Source of the DNA: Strigamia acuminata | Taxonomy: Eukaryota; Arthropoda; Chilopoda; Geophilomorpha; Linotaeniidae | NCBI GenBank assembly: GCA_949358305.1 | Contig: OX442314.1 | Span: 27,453,118-27,513,117 of the forward strand | DNA: 60,000 nt | Direction of reading: 5' to 3' | Part shown: positions 41,401 through 53,738 of the stretch, piece by piece | Numbering within the stretch: the first letter of the stretch is position 1 | Layout of the letters: each line of letters begins with the position of its first letter | Notes under the pieces: model-generated | Seen by the model: only the letters and a program-made list of their open reading frames with translations | Databases searched by the model: none | What the model was told of the DNA's origin: nothing | Position numbers and translations under genes: made by a program

Positions 41401-44072
41401 ACTTACACTTTCAGCATATTCCATGGTGACCTTATCTATTACGGGTGTTTGAAATCTCCATACATCTTCCATCGATGATTTTTTCCCTCTGATAGTCTTA
41501 TTCATTAAATCAATGAAGTGAATTTTACATTCTGGAATGCCTGTAGTGTTGGCGTATTGGCTTCTGTAGTGTGTCATTAAGGGTCCGTCCATACATGCAA
41601 TAATGTTGGGCAGATATAATGTGTCATTTTCTTGAATATTTACTACATATCTTGTCGGTTCGCTCAAATATAATGCGATTCTTTCTTTGCTCACATAAAC
41701 TGCTAGTAAGCCGGAAATAAAAACAAGAATACGATACAAGGTGCGTTGAAGCTTAGGCGAAGTTTCCATTGTCTTTTTCTTCAAATTTTCCAAATTGATT
41801 TGATTAACAACTTTTGTTTTTATCTGAGCTTGTAGTCGAACAGGCCTGATATAATTGCAGAGGAGGAGCAAACCAAAGTGTACAATTTCGATTATAGAGA
41901 GGAGAGACAATCCCAAGCAAAATCCTAGGTTGCCGCCCAAATCGATGACCAAATTAGGAATTTTGTAAATGTAGATTTCTGTCATTCTGACAAATGTTTC
42001 TTCCATCGCTTTAAATTTTATACTTGCTAAATCTTTACTACTGGGTTCATCTTCAAAATCTAACAGTGAAAGATGAATAATTTTGTTATAATTACACGTC
42101 AAAATGATATTGTTCGACTTAACTAGTATCGGTCTGCACTATTAGGAGATAAACTCTCGTTTGACAAGGTCTTAAGCAACCACATTCAATTGTTGCCAGC
42201 GTGGATGTTTTGGGTTTGAACGAGTTTTCGTACACTTGAGCCACGATTGATTTGTTTGCTTCTAAACTGCAGTCTGGCAGAATTTCGTCAGCCATGTAAG
42301 GCAACCTAAGTTAACCATCTATTAGCATACTAATGAATGATCAATGTGTACGTTAAGTAAGTTTAAACCTGCACTTTGGATCGGTTTTGAGATTTTGCTT
42401 GTTCACACAGTCTTTATAACATTGGGTTTGCTTTATCAGGCTGGGCTCACAGTAGGGCTTTCTTGAAGGCAAAAATTGATACTTGCAGAAAAGAAATACA
42501 ATTTTACTATTTTAGTTATATGTATTGATTTACAAATCAAATGTATTATAAATGCATAGAGATAACTAATCATGCAACGCGATTCACAGTTGAATAAGCT
42601 GCAAGAAATATACAAGCAAGCAATTATAACTCACTTGACGCAAAATAAATGGAACTTCAACTTCAATTCCCATCTGTATTGTAAAAGTATATCTATACGG
42701 CAGGACACCATCCTTCGCAGACATCTATTATTAAATTGTGTTATGTATATTATATTAATTTTACACTAGGTGCATTCAAAATATCATGTTTCAAATGTTT
42801 TGTTTGTTTTTCTTATTCTTTTTTTGACATCAGAAATCAAAAACACAAATCCATACAGTGGTCGCCAAAAGTTTAGCACCACTACTGTCATTTGCACTAT
42901 TTAGTGCTTTTACAACAAGTAAAACCTGCAGCGTTTTTGTGATATAAAATATAAATTTGCCATTAAATTCTAAATTCTTAAATGCTAAAACATTTAAACA
43001 AATCATACATTGTAATTAACAATAGTAATTTTTAGTGTTTGTATACAAATTGTTGCTGGACAAAGGTTTAGTACCAAATTCAAAAATGCACAAAAAACCT
43101 GGTTTCTTCAGAAAATCATTATTTATTTGAACAATATATTTCAATATTTTGTTGGCTAACCAACTAATAAGTTGATTTGACTTATCGATTTTGCAAAATG
43201 AACTGACCGTAATCATTGGTGCTTTACAGGTCCCATTTTTCTTAAAGACGACATTAAATATTCTGTTTAGAGCTAGTTTTACATCTAAAAAAAATTGCTT
43301 AGTCAAAAATTATATAACCAGACAAGATAATTATCGTATATTAATTTTACCTGTTGTTACAATCAGTGTACGGCCAAAAACATAATCGTTGTATTTTAAT
43401 GCAAATGTTTTACCCTGATTTGTATAATTGCCACTTTTTATCTTAGTGCCAAGTAACACAGTTTTGCCCTAAAAAAGTTATTGGCAACAATATTTGTTAA
43501 TACGGATTTCTTAGGTATCCAAAAGAACAGTATATATAATTTCTTTTTAAATTGCACAAAGGAATAAGGTAACTTGCCTGTTTGATTTTGAGGTACTGCA
43601 TATTTTCTGATATGTTGGAATGTTCCCACAAGTTTGTATAATTTTTAACCTTGACTTGCTGTGAGATGATTCCTCTCACTGCGAGCCTGCAAGCTTTCAT
43701 TAACTTTTGTGCACCATCAATTGTATTCGGTTCTGGTATTTTGTCCCAGTACTTCGACATCAATGGAGTGTCAAGAGCCATGAGTCTCACTTCAGGGAAT
43801 CTGTTTTCCTGTATTGGAACAAATTCGATTTCAACTTTGTAAGGTCCAGACATGTAGAAGCAAAATCTTTCCCAAGTTTGATAACTGAAGATGCCGAAAC
43901 AAACGACCAAACCAAGCAACCAAATGAAACGAAGTATTCCAGTGTTCTCGAGAACTTGGTTTATAAATTGAAAACTATCTTTGCCCGTCAGTGAAGTTTG
44001 CATTTTTTGTTGCACATATTGGCGAATACGGTTACGGGTCCGACGAATAAGCAACGCTCTAGGAGCCGTCAT
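38475..44072 (-). CDS. tandem-fused double DEG/ENaC channel, copy 3
   Basis: Twelve-exon plan kept, about 829 codons. First exon 43578-44072, fusion exon 41407-42059 (653 nt), last exon 38475-38853. Other exons fall near 43367-43484, 43209-43285, 42630-42718, 42370-42485, 42125-42302, 41115-41185, 40975-41060, 40015-40130, 39850-39965. Module A has ECGCLRPC and LGGNLGFCLGLSLLSIIEIV. Module B has ECGCHPLCEEPVF and DIGNCFSLMLGFSILAI (GFS pore). The donor after exon 1 is GC (CAG|GCAAGT), a tolerated GC-AG intron. Two insertions, at 38930-39752 and about 40285-40860, lie in introns. No stop or frameshift seen. Confidence 0.82.
38930..39752 (-). mobile_element. LINE-like 3' end, copy 2, inside channel copy 3 intron
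   Basis: Inverted relative to 36430-37010 and sharing its blocks. It begins (plus strand) with TTTTAAAAGCTTTTATTAAAGGCTTTTATTA tail-type repeats, as the other copy ends. A 143-codon minus frame (39306-39737) starts MVRFWKKAFMLFFGAPSVCE and is basic in the middle (KPKRCKSGTKRKRPIGDR); I do not recognise it. It may be the C-terminal remnant of the element's ORF. Confidence 0.5.
40285..40865. mobile_element. unclassified insertion in channel copy 3 intron
   Basis: Absent from copies 1 and 4 at the matching place. AT-rich with CGGTAAATAAATGCAAACCGG and a direct-repeat stretch GAACTAGAAGGAGCTCTC / GAACTAGAATGAGCTCTC near 40710-40750. No coding frame, ends not resolved. Confidence 0.4.
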
Positions 44073-44373
44073 TTTTCTTCAAATCAACTTTAAAAGTTAA
44101 AACTACATAACCTACGTACAGTTTAACGTCGATGGTACTTAAATGATGAAAACTAATTATATTTTAAATTAATTTTCGTATTTGGAAAGTAATTTTAAAT
44201 TAATTTAATTTCTTTTTCACACGAACTGAAAATGATTATGGTTGTAAAACTCAGAAAGTTAATTTGTTTCTAACTTAATGTTTTCTAAGTCATGACTCTT
44301 TTCAATTTGTCAACAGCAATGAAAGGAACTAAAGTCATTAAAGTTTAATGAAATATTGACGTTTCAAAACTAT

Positions 44374-44803
44374 CACTAGAAAAAAAAGTAAATTTCCAAA
44401 CATTTCCAAGTTGGAAATTAATATGGAAAATTTGAATTTCCTATTATGAGAAAATTTGTTGGAAATGTGTTGTAAATATTCATACATTTCCACACTTTTG
44501 GAAATGAGTAGTAAAAGTGAAATCTATATTTCCAATAAATTGTAAATTTGTTTTTAAAATATTATATTTACAATCAGTTTTTTTTCAGATGAAAATGTTG
44601 TTTGGATATTTCCAAAACATTGTAAATATAAAGGTAGATGGATCTTACAAGTTTGGAAATTAGATTTACAAACAATTGAAAAAACGTTTTTTCTCAATAT
44701 ATTTATAACCTATTAAAGAGACCATTTACATGACTTTTATATTTACATGACCTTTATATTTACAATGTTTTACAAAAATGTAAATCTACTTTTTTTTCCA
44801 GTG
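44374..44803. mobile_element. AT-rich MITE, second copy
   Basis: Almost base-for-base the element at 4374-4803, same ends and TAT flanks, carried by the duplicated unit. Confidence 0.7.
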
Positions 44804-45029
44804 TATACTTGTAAGCTGGATTTATGATGGTTGTTTGCGAGAGAGGAGTCCGTTTACATCATTTTTTACTATGAATTTTTTGAAAGTATAAATACCTCGC
44901 CACGGTCATTTATTTTGTCGCGTCCTTTGCAGGTAATGTTAAATAACCAGTTCAAGGTGTAACTTCCGTGGTTTGTTTTATCTGATAGTTTCTACCAAAA
45001 TAATATTCTACAATATACTTAAAGGAATA

Positions 45030-45345
45030 AAGTGTTTGTGACGTGTGCAGTCTTGTCCATAGCAAACTGGGGATTGATTACTATGGGTGGGACTGGCCCT
45101 CACGTAAATAATGGAGACAGGGATTCCGGATTGTTGGGTTTTGGTCTGTAATCCGCAGTTCCCATCACCCGTGTCGGCGATGCCCTTAGAGCATTCCACA
45201 CCCGCAACCGACCCATCACACATGGGCGTTTGCCCGTGAGTGACATGGTCGGATAATACTGTTGCATTTATGATGTGTGCAACTCCGACTGCAGGAATGC
45301 AGTCGTCATGTTTGTCTTCCTGTTTGGGCATGAAACCCAAGAGAA
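45030..45345. other. conserved GC-richer block, second copy
   Basis: Matches 5030-5345 with very few changes. Preceded near 44880 by the same TATA-like promoter candidate. Function unknown. Confidence 0.4.
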
Positions 45346-45580
45346 AGTAAGACGTGTTACGTATATGAGTCGGATTTTGAAGTCGACTAGTTTATTTATT
45401 GCATTAAGAATGGTTGGTTGCCTAGGAGAATCCGTACATGATTGTTGTTAGTCAAAATGGAGTGTGTGATACACAACATGCCTTCCCCCTGTAATAATTT
45501 TAGAAGGGGAAGACAGTGCGAGCGGTGGCTTGGCGTCCTGCGACGGGTGTAGCGTCCCACGATGAGCGGTGACGGAGTTA

Positions 45581-45899
45581 CTTTAGAATATGGCCCGCTT
45601 CAGAATGGGCCAAAAATTTGGTTACATGCCAAACAAACCTCCCTAAGTCCGAAAATGACACTTAAAAATGTCGGAAATGAACCTAACTTGACATGGCCTA
45701 GCCTATCCTTAACATAACCTAACCTAACCTAACAATACCATTAAGATTAGGTTAGGTTAAGGATAGGCTAGTCCAGGTTAAGTGAGGTTAAAGTTAGGTT
45801 CATTTCCGACACTTTTGAGTGTCATTTTCGGACTCAGGAGGCTTTATTTGGTAAGTAACCAAATTTTGGGCTCATTCTGAAGCGGGCCATATTCTAAAG
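45581..45899. mobile_element. palindromic mariner-like MITE, second copy
   Basis: Same fold-back and TA flanks as 5581-5899. Confidence 0.8.
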
Positions 45900-46059
45900 T
45901 AAACCCGCGGTGACTGTGGCAACAAGATGCTCGGACTGGTGGCAGGGTGTGGCGGCTATGTCGCCAGTGGCGGATGCGACGATGACTCACCGGATGCGAC
46001 GATGACTCACCGGATGCGACGGCGACTCGCAGATGAGGCGGCGATGTGCTTTGTGAAAT

Positions 46060-46833
46060 GGCTCTGAACAAAAGGCAGGGTACACCCAAAATAGGGTACC
46101 CAATTTGGGTACCCAAGTAAAACGAAATTTATTTATTTTTTAATAAAAAGTTTTACATTTCTATAAGATATGTTATTACGGGAAATTATTTAACACATTT
46201 ATATACTTGATGACATTGATCGTGAATTATTTTTTCCACAAATATAACTTCTTCGTTTTGTTTAGAGAAATCATTTCTCCTTTTTGGTTTTACAAAATCA
46301 GGAAGAGGTAAACAATCGAAAAAAAGAAATGACGCCTGTGTTTGAGAAACACAGCACTGATTTTTAATGAATTTAAATCGATTTTGATGAATTTTTAACG
46401 AATTTAAGTCAGTTTTCAACGAATTTAAGTCGGTTTTCAACGAATTTAAGTCAATTTTTAACGAATTTATGTCGATTTTTACCGAACTTAAGTCGATTTT
46501 AACAAATTTAAGTCAATTTTTAACGAATTTAAATAGATTTTTAACGAATTAAGTTGATTTTAATAATTTATAATAAATTTAAATCGATTGTGATAACTTT
46601 TTAAAATGATTTTGATGATTTTTTGAAATGATTTTTATAATTTTATGTCAATTTCATGTTTAATGCTGACAATTTTGTGTTTAATTTTGTTTAATTTTTA
46701 ATATTTGTGTCATAATAAAAATTATATTGATTACTGAAAATTGTAAAAAAAAGTTAATTAATCAATCCAGGAAATCTTGGGCACCCAAATTGGGTACCCC
46801 ACATTGGGTGTACCCAGCGTTTTGTTCAGAGCC
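46060..46833. mobile_element. 774-bp Mutator-type MITE with internal repeats
   Basis: Inverted ends of about 58 bp (GGCTCTGAACAAAAGGCAGG on the left; complement GGCTCTGAACAAAACGCTGG on the right, both continuing through GGGTACACCCAA). A nine-base target duplication TTGTGAAAT flanks it (46051-46059, 46834-46842). The empty site is at 6051-6060 in the sister unit. Interior 46360-46560 is a drifting tandem array of about 20 bp (TTTTTAACGAATTTAAGTC). Nine-base duplications with long inverted ends are typical of MULEs. Confidence 0.88.
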
Positions 46834-47195
46834 TTGTGAAATCGCAAATGTTTCCTCATTGGGGCGTGGAATACATCACAGATTGGCACTGGCTTAAAGT
46901 ATTTTTAACGAGAATGTGTAATTTTGAATTAATATTTACAGCTGTTTATTGGTTTTAGGTGACGCGTTGTGGAGAGTTTATTGTCCCGTTGGACAATCAT
47001 ACAAAGAAACCGTACGAAAACTTTATTCTCGGTCGAGTAATGGGCTCGACGATAAACATACCAAAGGATTTGATTTTTGTCAGCGTTCCTAGATTTATTG
47101 GAGGATTTTGTTCCAGCGAAGGCGAAATATTTGGAGATTTGGAGATTTCGAATGGAGTAATGACCGCAAACAGTGAGCACCGACTAATTAATTTA
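46834..47195 (+). pseudogene. METTL4-like: METTL4-like 3' fragment, internally deleted, second copy
   Basis: Same content as 6052-6410: segment ending DWHWLK, intron 46899-46958, then VTRCGEFIVPLDNHTKKPYE, ending after FVSVPR with the same internal deletion. The MITE at 46060-46833 now replaces its upstream neighbour. Confidence 0.75.
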
Positions 47196-47247
47196 TTTCA
47201 AAATACAAATTTGGTAACTACAATATTCAAAATAAAACAGTAGGGCC

Positions 47248-47463
47248 ATGTTAGCTGCAAAACGTGTTAAAAGTGGAAAAACATTACACGGATTTATTAG
47301 TACGGTATGTGCGAATAACTTTGCAGCAAGTGATAAAACAAACATGACTCAATTGGTATTTTGTGCATTACATAAATCATTGCATGCTATTATGGCAAAT
47401 CTGAATAATAATGTCCAAAAAGCAAACACAAAGACAAGTGAACTCTCTGTGTTACGGACATAA
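47248..47463 (+). other. 71-codon ORF, second copy
   Basis: Identical translation to 6465-6680 (MLAAKRVKSGKTLHG...). Unrecognised; identity reflects the recent duplication and is not by itself evidence of function. Confidence 0.25.
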
Positions 47464-47605
47464 GCTTAGGACAGGCATCTGAAAGGTGTCAGGTCCAGCA
47501 GTGATACGTTTACACAATATGAGGCTCCAAGGTGCAGTGTAACTTCTGGACCCTTCGTAGTAGCCCTTTTCGGTGCCCTAATTACATATGACTTGACACA
47601 GATGG

Positions 47606-50600
47606 TTAGTATGTTTTCTTTAATTTAACTAACTCAGAAATCAGCTTTTGCAAGAGTTGTGGAATTGCAAGAATAGAAAGGCCAAGCATCAGTGAAAAAC
47701 AATTTCCAATGTCACAACACAGTGCAACTCTAGTGTAGGATAATACTTGTGAATACTCTTCAATTATGTTATTCAGTGGAACTATTGAAAGAACTTTGAT
47801 TGGCCATGCATCGGGATGTTGAAAGTAAACATATGTGTCAAACACTGGTTCTTCACAAAGTGGATGACAACCGCACTCTTTCATTACATCAGTAGTTAAA
47901 GATCTGTTCAAGAACAATCCCAATGAAGTTTTAGCGTTTTCAATATTGCTACAATCATTCTTTTTGATGTTGACCAAAAATGGTAACCTAAAAATATTTG
48001 AATAACTTATATTACAGACTACATCGTAGAACGTTTAGTACAAAGTTCGTAAGTGTAATTTCTTTGGGTTTTTTTTATTTTGTAAACAAAGAAAAACCAA
48101 GCAAATGATACGTATGACAAATTTCTGCGTAAATACTAAAAGAAAAAATACTCACTTGCACTGAATTTCATTATAAATCTTCTTTTCGTAGCAATCGTCT
48201 TGGCATCTTTGGTGTTTGTCTCGGTCAAGGCAAGGTTGAGATTGTAAATTCAATCGGATGGTCTAAATTAAAACAACTGGTTAAGCAGTTTTGTTTAGAA
48301 TTGTCTGCAAACATACTTTAAACATTTTGAATGTGAGAATGGTAAACGTGTTTGCTTTAATTCTTCTTCTGCTTCTGAGAATTGAGGGAATTGATGGGAT
48401 TGTTGCTTCGCTTTGTTGAAAGTACACCTGCAGAAAGAAAATTATATTTTATCATTATTAAAGATCAGTTTGCTTCTAATGAAATAGCATTGCAGTTAAC
48501 TAAAATACAAGATGGTGCAGGTATATTTTATCTCCGTGCATTCTGCTAAGCTCTATAGTAAATTTCTTACAACATTATTTAGTTGGATTATGAGTGTATG
48601 ACAATGAGTTTTTGCAGTTAGCTAAGGTCGAGCTTAGCAGATAGGGTTGTATCTGCCAAGTGCAATGTACTTATTCGAGTTCTGTGCATGATCAACAGTT
48701 GATGACAAATGAAATTTATTCCTTACTTCATACACATCTGGCTTACAGATTTGACGACTGTTTGGTCGAAAACTAAAAAATATTGTTGTAGTAGCACCTG
48801 CATATGTTACTGGACCTAAGAAAACAATGTCGTTTTAGTCGTTCTATAACTTTTGCACAAATTTTTAATTACTAATATGAGATTGATAGCATGTTCCTGT
48901 GTGCATTGTTATTTTGCTCCAAGATACATTAGATCTCAACCCTGTGTTCTGATAAGAAAATACAATTTTGTTAAATTTGGGAGAATTTGATTAAAGGCAC
49001 GAGTTTCATCTAACACTCGCACATTTTATCTTACGGGTAACGACTTACATTTATCAAATGTCTTTTGATTCAATGGCTTTGTTTACACAATGCTTATTGA
49101 CTCATTGACTCAACAGACATTTTTAAATATCGGACCAAACACTTACACTTTCAGCAATATCCATGGTGACCTTATCCATTACGGGTGTTTGAAATCTCCA
49201 TACATCTTCCATCGATGATTTTTTCCCTCTGGTAGTCTTATTCATTAAATCAATGAAGTGAATTTTACATTCTGGAATGCCTGTAGTGTTGGCATATTGG
49301 CTTCTGTAGTGTGTCATTAAGGGTCCGTCCATACATGCAATAATGTTGGGCAGATACAATGTGTCATTTTCTTGAATATTTACTACATATCTTGTCGGTT
49401 CGCTCAAATATAATGTGATTCTTTCTTTGCTAACATAAACTGCTAGCAAGCCGGAAATAAAAACAAGAATACGATACAACGTGCGTTGAAGCATGGGCGA
49501 AGTTTTCATTGTCTTTTTCTTCAAATTTTCCAAATTGATTTGTTTAACAACTTTTGTTTTTATCTGAGTTTGTAGTCGAATAGGTCTGATATAATTGCAG
49601 AAGAGGAGCAAACCAAAGTGAACAATTTCAATTATAGAGAGGAGAGACAATCCCAAGCAAAATCCTAGGTTGCCGCCAAAATCGATCACCAAATCAGGAA
49701 TTTTGTAAATGTAGATTTCTGTCATTCTGACAAATGTTTCTTCCATCACTTTAAGATTTAAACTTGCTAAATCTTTACTACTGGGTTCATCTTCAAACTC
49801 TAACGGTGAAAGATGAAGAATTTTGTTATAATTACACGTAAAAATGATATCGTTGACTTAACTAGTATCGGTGTGCACTATTAGAAGATAAACTCTTGTT
49901 TGACAAGGTCTTAAGCAACCACATTCAATTGTCGCCAGTGTGGATGTTTCGGGAAGGTAGGAGTCGTCATACACTTTAAACACAATTGATTTGTTTGCTT
50001 CTAAACTGCAGTCTGGCAGATTTTTGTCAGCCATGTAAGGCAACCTAAGTTAACAATCTATCAGCATTATCAATTGTTTCAGTGAACTAAGTTTACAGAC
50101 CTGCATGGTGGATGTTTTTTTAGAGTTTGTTTTGTCACACAGTCTTCATAACATTGCGTTTGCTTTATCAGGCTGGGCTCACAGTAGGGCTTTCTTGAAG
50201 GCAAAAATTGATACTTGCAGAAAAGAAATACAATATCACTATTTTAGTTACATGTATTGATGTACAAATCAAATGTATTATAAATGAGAGATAACTAATT
50301 ATGCAACGCCATTAACAGTTGAATAAGCTGCAAGATATATAGAAATAAGCAATTATAAGTTAACTCACTTGACGCAAAATAAATTGAAATTCAACTTCAA
50401 TTCCCATCTGTATTGGCATAGTATATCTATACGGCATGACACCATCCTTCATTGACATCTAGCATTAAATGGTGTTAAGTATATTATATTAATTTTACAC
50501 TAGCTGCATTCAAAAAGTCATGTTTTAAATGTTTTAGGTGTTTGTTTTTCTTATTCTTTTTTAAACATTAGAAATCAAAAACACAAACATACAGTGGTGG

Positions 50601-52201
50601 GCAAAAGTTTAGCACCACTATTGTCATTTGCAGCGGCTTTCTAATACAAAATATGAATTTGGCCTTAAATTTTGCTTTTAGAAAATGCTAAAACATTTAA
50701 ACAAATCATACATTGTAATTAACAATAGTAATTAACAATAGTAATTTTTAGTGTTTGTATACAAATTGTTGCTGGACAAACGTTTAGCACCGCATTCATA
50801 AAAGCACAGGAAACCTGGTTTTTTCAGAAAATCATTGTTGATTTGAACAATACATTTCAATATTTTGTTTGCTAACCGACTATACTCTGTCCATGTATAA
50901 CTTGGTCCTATTTCCCATTGGCTGAGCCTCATAACTCACTTTGTGCTGCCACCAGGAAAAATAGTTCAGAGTGATCTTAAATTTGTTTGATGATTTTAAT
51001 CATTGAAATGATGTAATGTTGTTTGTATTTTCTAAGTAAATGTATCTTGAAGTTATAAAATAAAGATTTATGTTGGTTTATTTCAACATTCCTGTTTATT
51101 AAGTTTATTGCTTGCTTCTTCCAGGAAACAAAAGAATTTTTAAATTTTTTTATTGGTTGTTTTGTCTGGAAAGCAGTCAAAATGGCAACCATTGTTTTGA
51201 TCTATTTTTGGCATCACTACACAAGTGAAAAGGCTCTGCCAATCGGAAATAGGCCCAAGTTACACAAGGACAGAGTGTAATAAGTTGATTTGACGTATTG
51301 ATTGTGACAAAATAAACTGACCGTAATCATTGGTGCTTTACAGGTCCCATTTTTCTTAAAGACGGCATTAAATTTTCTGTTTGGTGCTAGTTTTAAATCT
51401 AAAAAAAATAGCTTAGTCAAAATTTATATTAACAGACAAGATAATTATCGTGTATTAATTTTACCTGTTGTTACAGTCAGTGTACGGCCAAAAACATAAT
51501 CGTTGTATCTTAATGCAATTGTTTTACCCTGACTTGTATAATTGCCACTTTTTATCTTAGTGCCAAGTAACATAGTTTTGCCCTAAAAAAGTTATTGGCA
51601 AATTATTGGAAACAATATTTATTAATATGGCGTTTTTACGTATCCAAAAGAACATGTAGTAAATATAATTTCTTTTTAAATTGCATAAAGGAATAAGGTT
51701 ACTTACCTGTCTGAATTTTATGTGCTGCAAATTGTCTGAAATGTTGGAATGTTTCCACAAGTGAGAATAATTTTCAACCTTGACTTGCTTTAAGATGATT
51801 CCTCTCACTGGGAGCCTGCAATCTCTCATTAACTCTTTTGTACCTTCAATTGTGTTAGGTTCTGGTATTTTGTCCCAGTACTTCGACATAAATGGAGTAT
51901 CAAGAGCCATGAGTCTCACTTTAGGGAATCCGTTTTCCTGTATTGGAACAAATTCGATTTCAACTTTGTAAGGTCCAGACATGTAGAAGCGAAATCTTTC
52001 CCAAGTTTGATAACTGAAGATGCCGAAACAAACGACCAAACCAAGCAACCAAATGAAACGAAGTATTCCAGTGTTCGCGAGAACTTGGTTTATAAATTGA
52101 AAACTATCTTTGCCCATCAGTGAAGTTTGCATTTTTTGTTGCACATATTGGCGAATACGGTTACGGGTCCGACGAATAAGCAACGCTCTAAGAGCCGTCA
52201 T
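47606..52201 (-). CDS. tandem-fused double DEG/ENaC channel, copy 4
   Basis: Exons: 51707-52201, 51465-51582, 51322-51398, 50369-50458, 50101-50213, 49863-50044, 49147-49799, 48873-48948, 48727-48815, 48317-48427, 48156-48262, 47606-47987. Lengths equal those of copy 1 exactly (495, 118, 77, 90, 113, 182, 653, 76, 89, 111, 107, 382), about 830 residues. Both pore motifs are GLS. The second residue block reads MTALRALLIRR versus MTAPRALLIRR elsewhere. Nearly identical to copy 1 in exons 7-12 and introns, more diverged in intron 3, which here holds a complete MITE. Upstream sequence resembles other units to about 52500. Confidence 0.85.
50881..51279. mobile_element. complete ~400-bp mariner-like MITE in intron 3 of copy 4
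   Basis: Ends TATACTCTGTCCATGTATAA and complement TACACTCTGTCCTTGTGTAA, followed inward by CCTATTTCC(C/G)ATTGGC on both arms. Relatives: 9907-10205 (truncated), 12035-12186 (fragment), 55877-56286. The 71-codon frame inside (50977-51192) is not recognised. Confidence 0.65.
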
Positions 52202-52720
52202 TTTTCTTCAAATCAACTTTAAAAGTTAAAACTACATAACCTATGTGCAGTTTAACGTCGATGGTACTTAAATGATGAAAACTAATTATATTTTAAATTA
52301 ACTTTCGTGTTTGGAAAGTAATTTTAAATGAATTTAATTTCTTTTTCACACGAACTTAAAATGATTATGGTTGTAAAACTCCGAAAGTTAATTTGTTTCA
52401 AACTTAATGTTTTCAATTTGTCAACAGCAGTGAAAGGAACTAAAGTCATTAAATTTTAATGAAATATTGACGTTTCAAAACCATAAGCTTAATTTATGAT
52501 GGTTGTTTGCTAGAGAGGAGTCAATCCATATCACTTTTCACCAATAATTTCTTTGAACGTACAAAAATACAAAATACCTCGCCACGGTCATTTCTTTTGT
52601 CGGGTTCTTTGCTGGTGACGTTACCAACTCAAGGTGTAATTTCCGAGGTTTGTCTTACCTGATCGTTTCTACCAAAATAATATTCTACAATATACTTAAT
52701 GGAATAAAATGTTTTATTAA
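52202..52720. other. 5' flank of channel copy 4; end of the array
   Basis: Shared unit sequence through the promoter-like block (CCTCGCCACGGTCATTTC near 52575) and TTCTACAATATACTTAATGG. Similarity stops near 52720 and no METTL4 piece follows, so this is the right edge of the tandem array. Confidence 0.5.
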
Positions 52721-53214
52721 ACAGGCTATATGTTTTAAAAATATTAATGTAATAATTTATTAACAATGGCGTCTAAGAATTCGGATGTCGTGTTGGTTCC
52801 TTTCGTGTCGTCTTCGGGTCCGATCGTCGGATGCGGTGGAATGCGCAGATTTCTTAATTCAATTCTCGCGTCCATTTGTTTTTCAACAGTTCTAGTGGCA
52901 TGCTGCGCTTTCAAAATTTTCCCAACCCTTTTCGAGTTTTTCTCTCAGGTAACCGGTCGCCTCTTCTTCAGATGGTGAAGACGATTATTCCTAACCCCTC
53001 GTTATTTTGCTTAGACCATTCCTTGTGGGCCTTCTCCTTAGTATCAAAATCAGCGGCTCGTCGAGCAGGCTGTTCCGGTTCGTCATCAGTAATTACACTG
53101 TTCCTTGGCGGACAGCAATGCTTCGACTTTATATTGCCATAGGAAGTAGTTGCTTACATCAAGCAAATTAATTCTGCTTTTAATTACAGTCTCAAACGAT
53201 TCATTTTAAATTAT
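52721..53214. other. unresolved region
   Basis: Minus-strand strings such as MDARIELRNLRIPPHPTIGP and RRAADFDTKEKAHKEW look protein-like but sit in different frames with stops. Possibly a decayed retroelement or gene fragment. Nothing firmer seen. Confidence 0.25.
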
Positions 53215-53446
53215 TTAACCCTTTCAACCGTAAGATGGGTCATTTTGTGACCCCATTTTAAAAAAATCATTATTCTTATAATTATGTGAAATAAATTTTT
53301 TTTTATCTGTTTTTTTTGCTGACTATTCCTTTGAAACATCACTAGACACTACCACAATTGAAATTTTTATAATTTTTTAATTTTATCTGTAATTTCAGCC
53401 CAAAGATTAACTGGGTCAAAAAAGACCCATCTTAGGAAGGAGTCTA
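53215..53446. mobile_element. piggyBac-like MITE
   Basis: Starts TTAA-CCCTTTCAACCGTAAGATGGGTC with an inner GGGTCATTTTGTGACCC. The right end, complemented, reads CTCCTTCCTAAGATGGGTC. TTAA is intact only on the left (CTAA on the right). Confidence 0.45.
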
Positions 53447-53454
53447 AAGGACAT

Positions 53455-53680
53455 AAATCATGATCATCAGCAGGCTCCGCTAATGTCAATCATGCCCATT
53501 GCCCACCATATAATTTTAGTACTTAAAACGTCCATATGACGTTCACTACATGAATAGTCAATCTAACCCCATTGGCTAGATTGACTGAAAACGTCCAAGC
53601 GACGTTTGTATTATTTGGGGTATATAAACCCCCCTACATCCTGAATAAAATATCAGTTGTTTTGTAAACATTCCTGTTGT
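53455..53680 (+). repeat. solo-LTR-like sequence
   Basis: Contains GGGGTATATAAACCCCCC (TATA box), AATAAAATATCAGTTG (poly-A signal overlapping an initiator-like TCAGTTG) and ends CCTGTTGTACA, the layout of an LTR. A duplication ACGTCCATATGACGTTC / ACGTCCAAGCGACGTTT lies upstream. No adjacent coding region, start not fixed. Confidence 0.35.
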
Positions 53681-53738
53681 ACACTCCTTTGGGATTCCCT
53701 AAAACCCGGATCTTGCACGTGCGGCAGGATCTGAGAAA

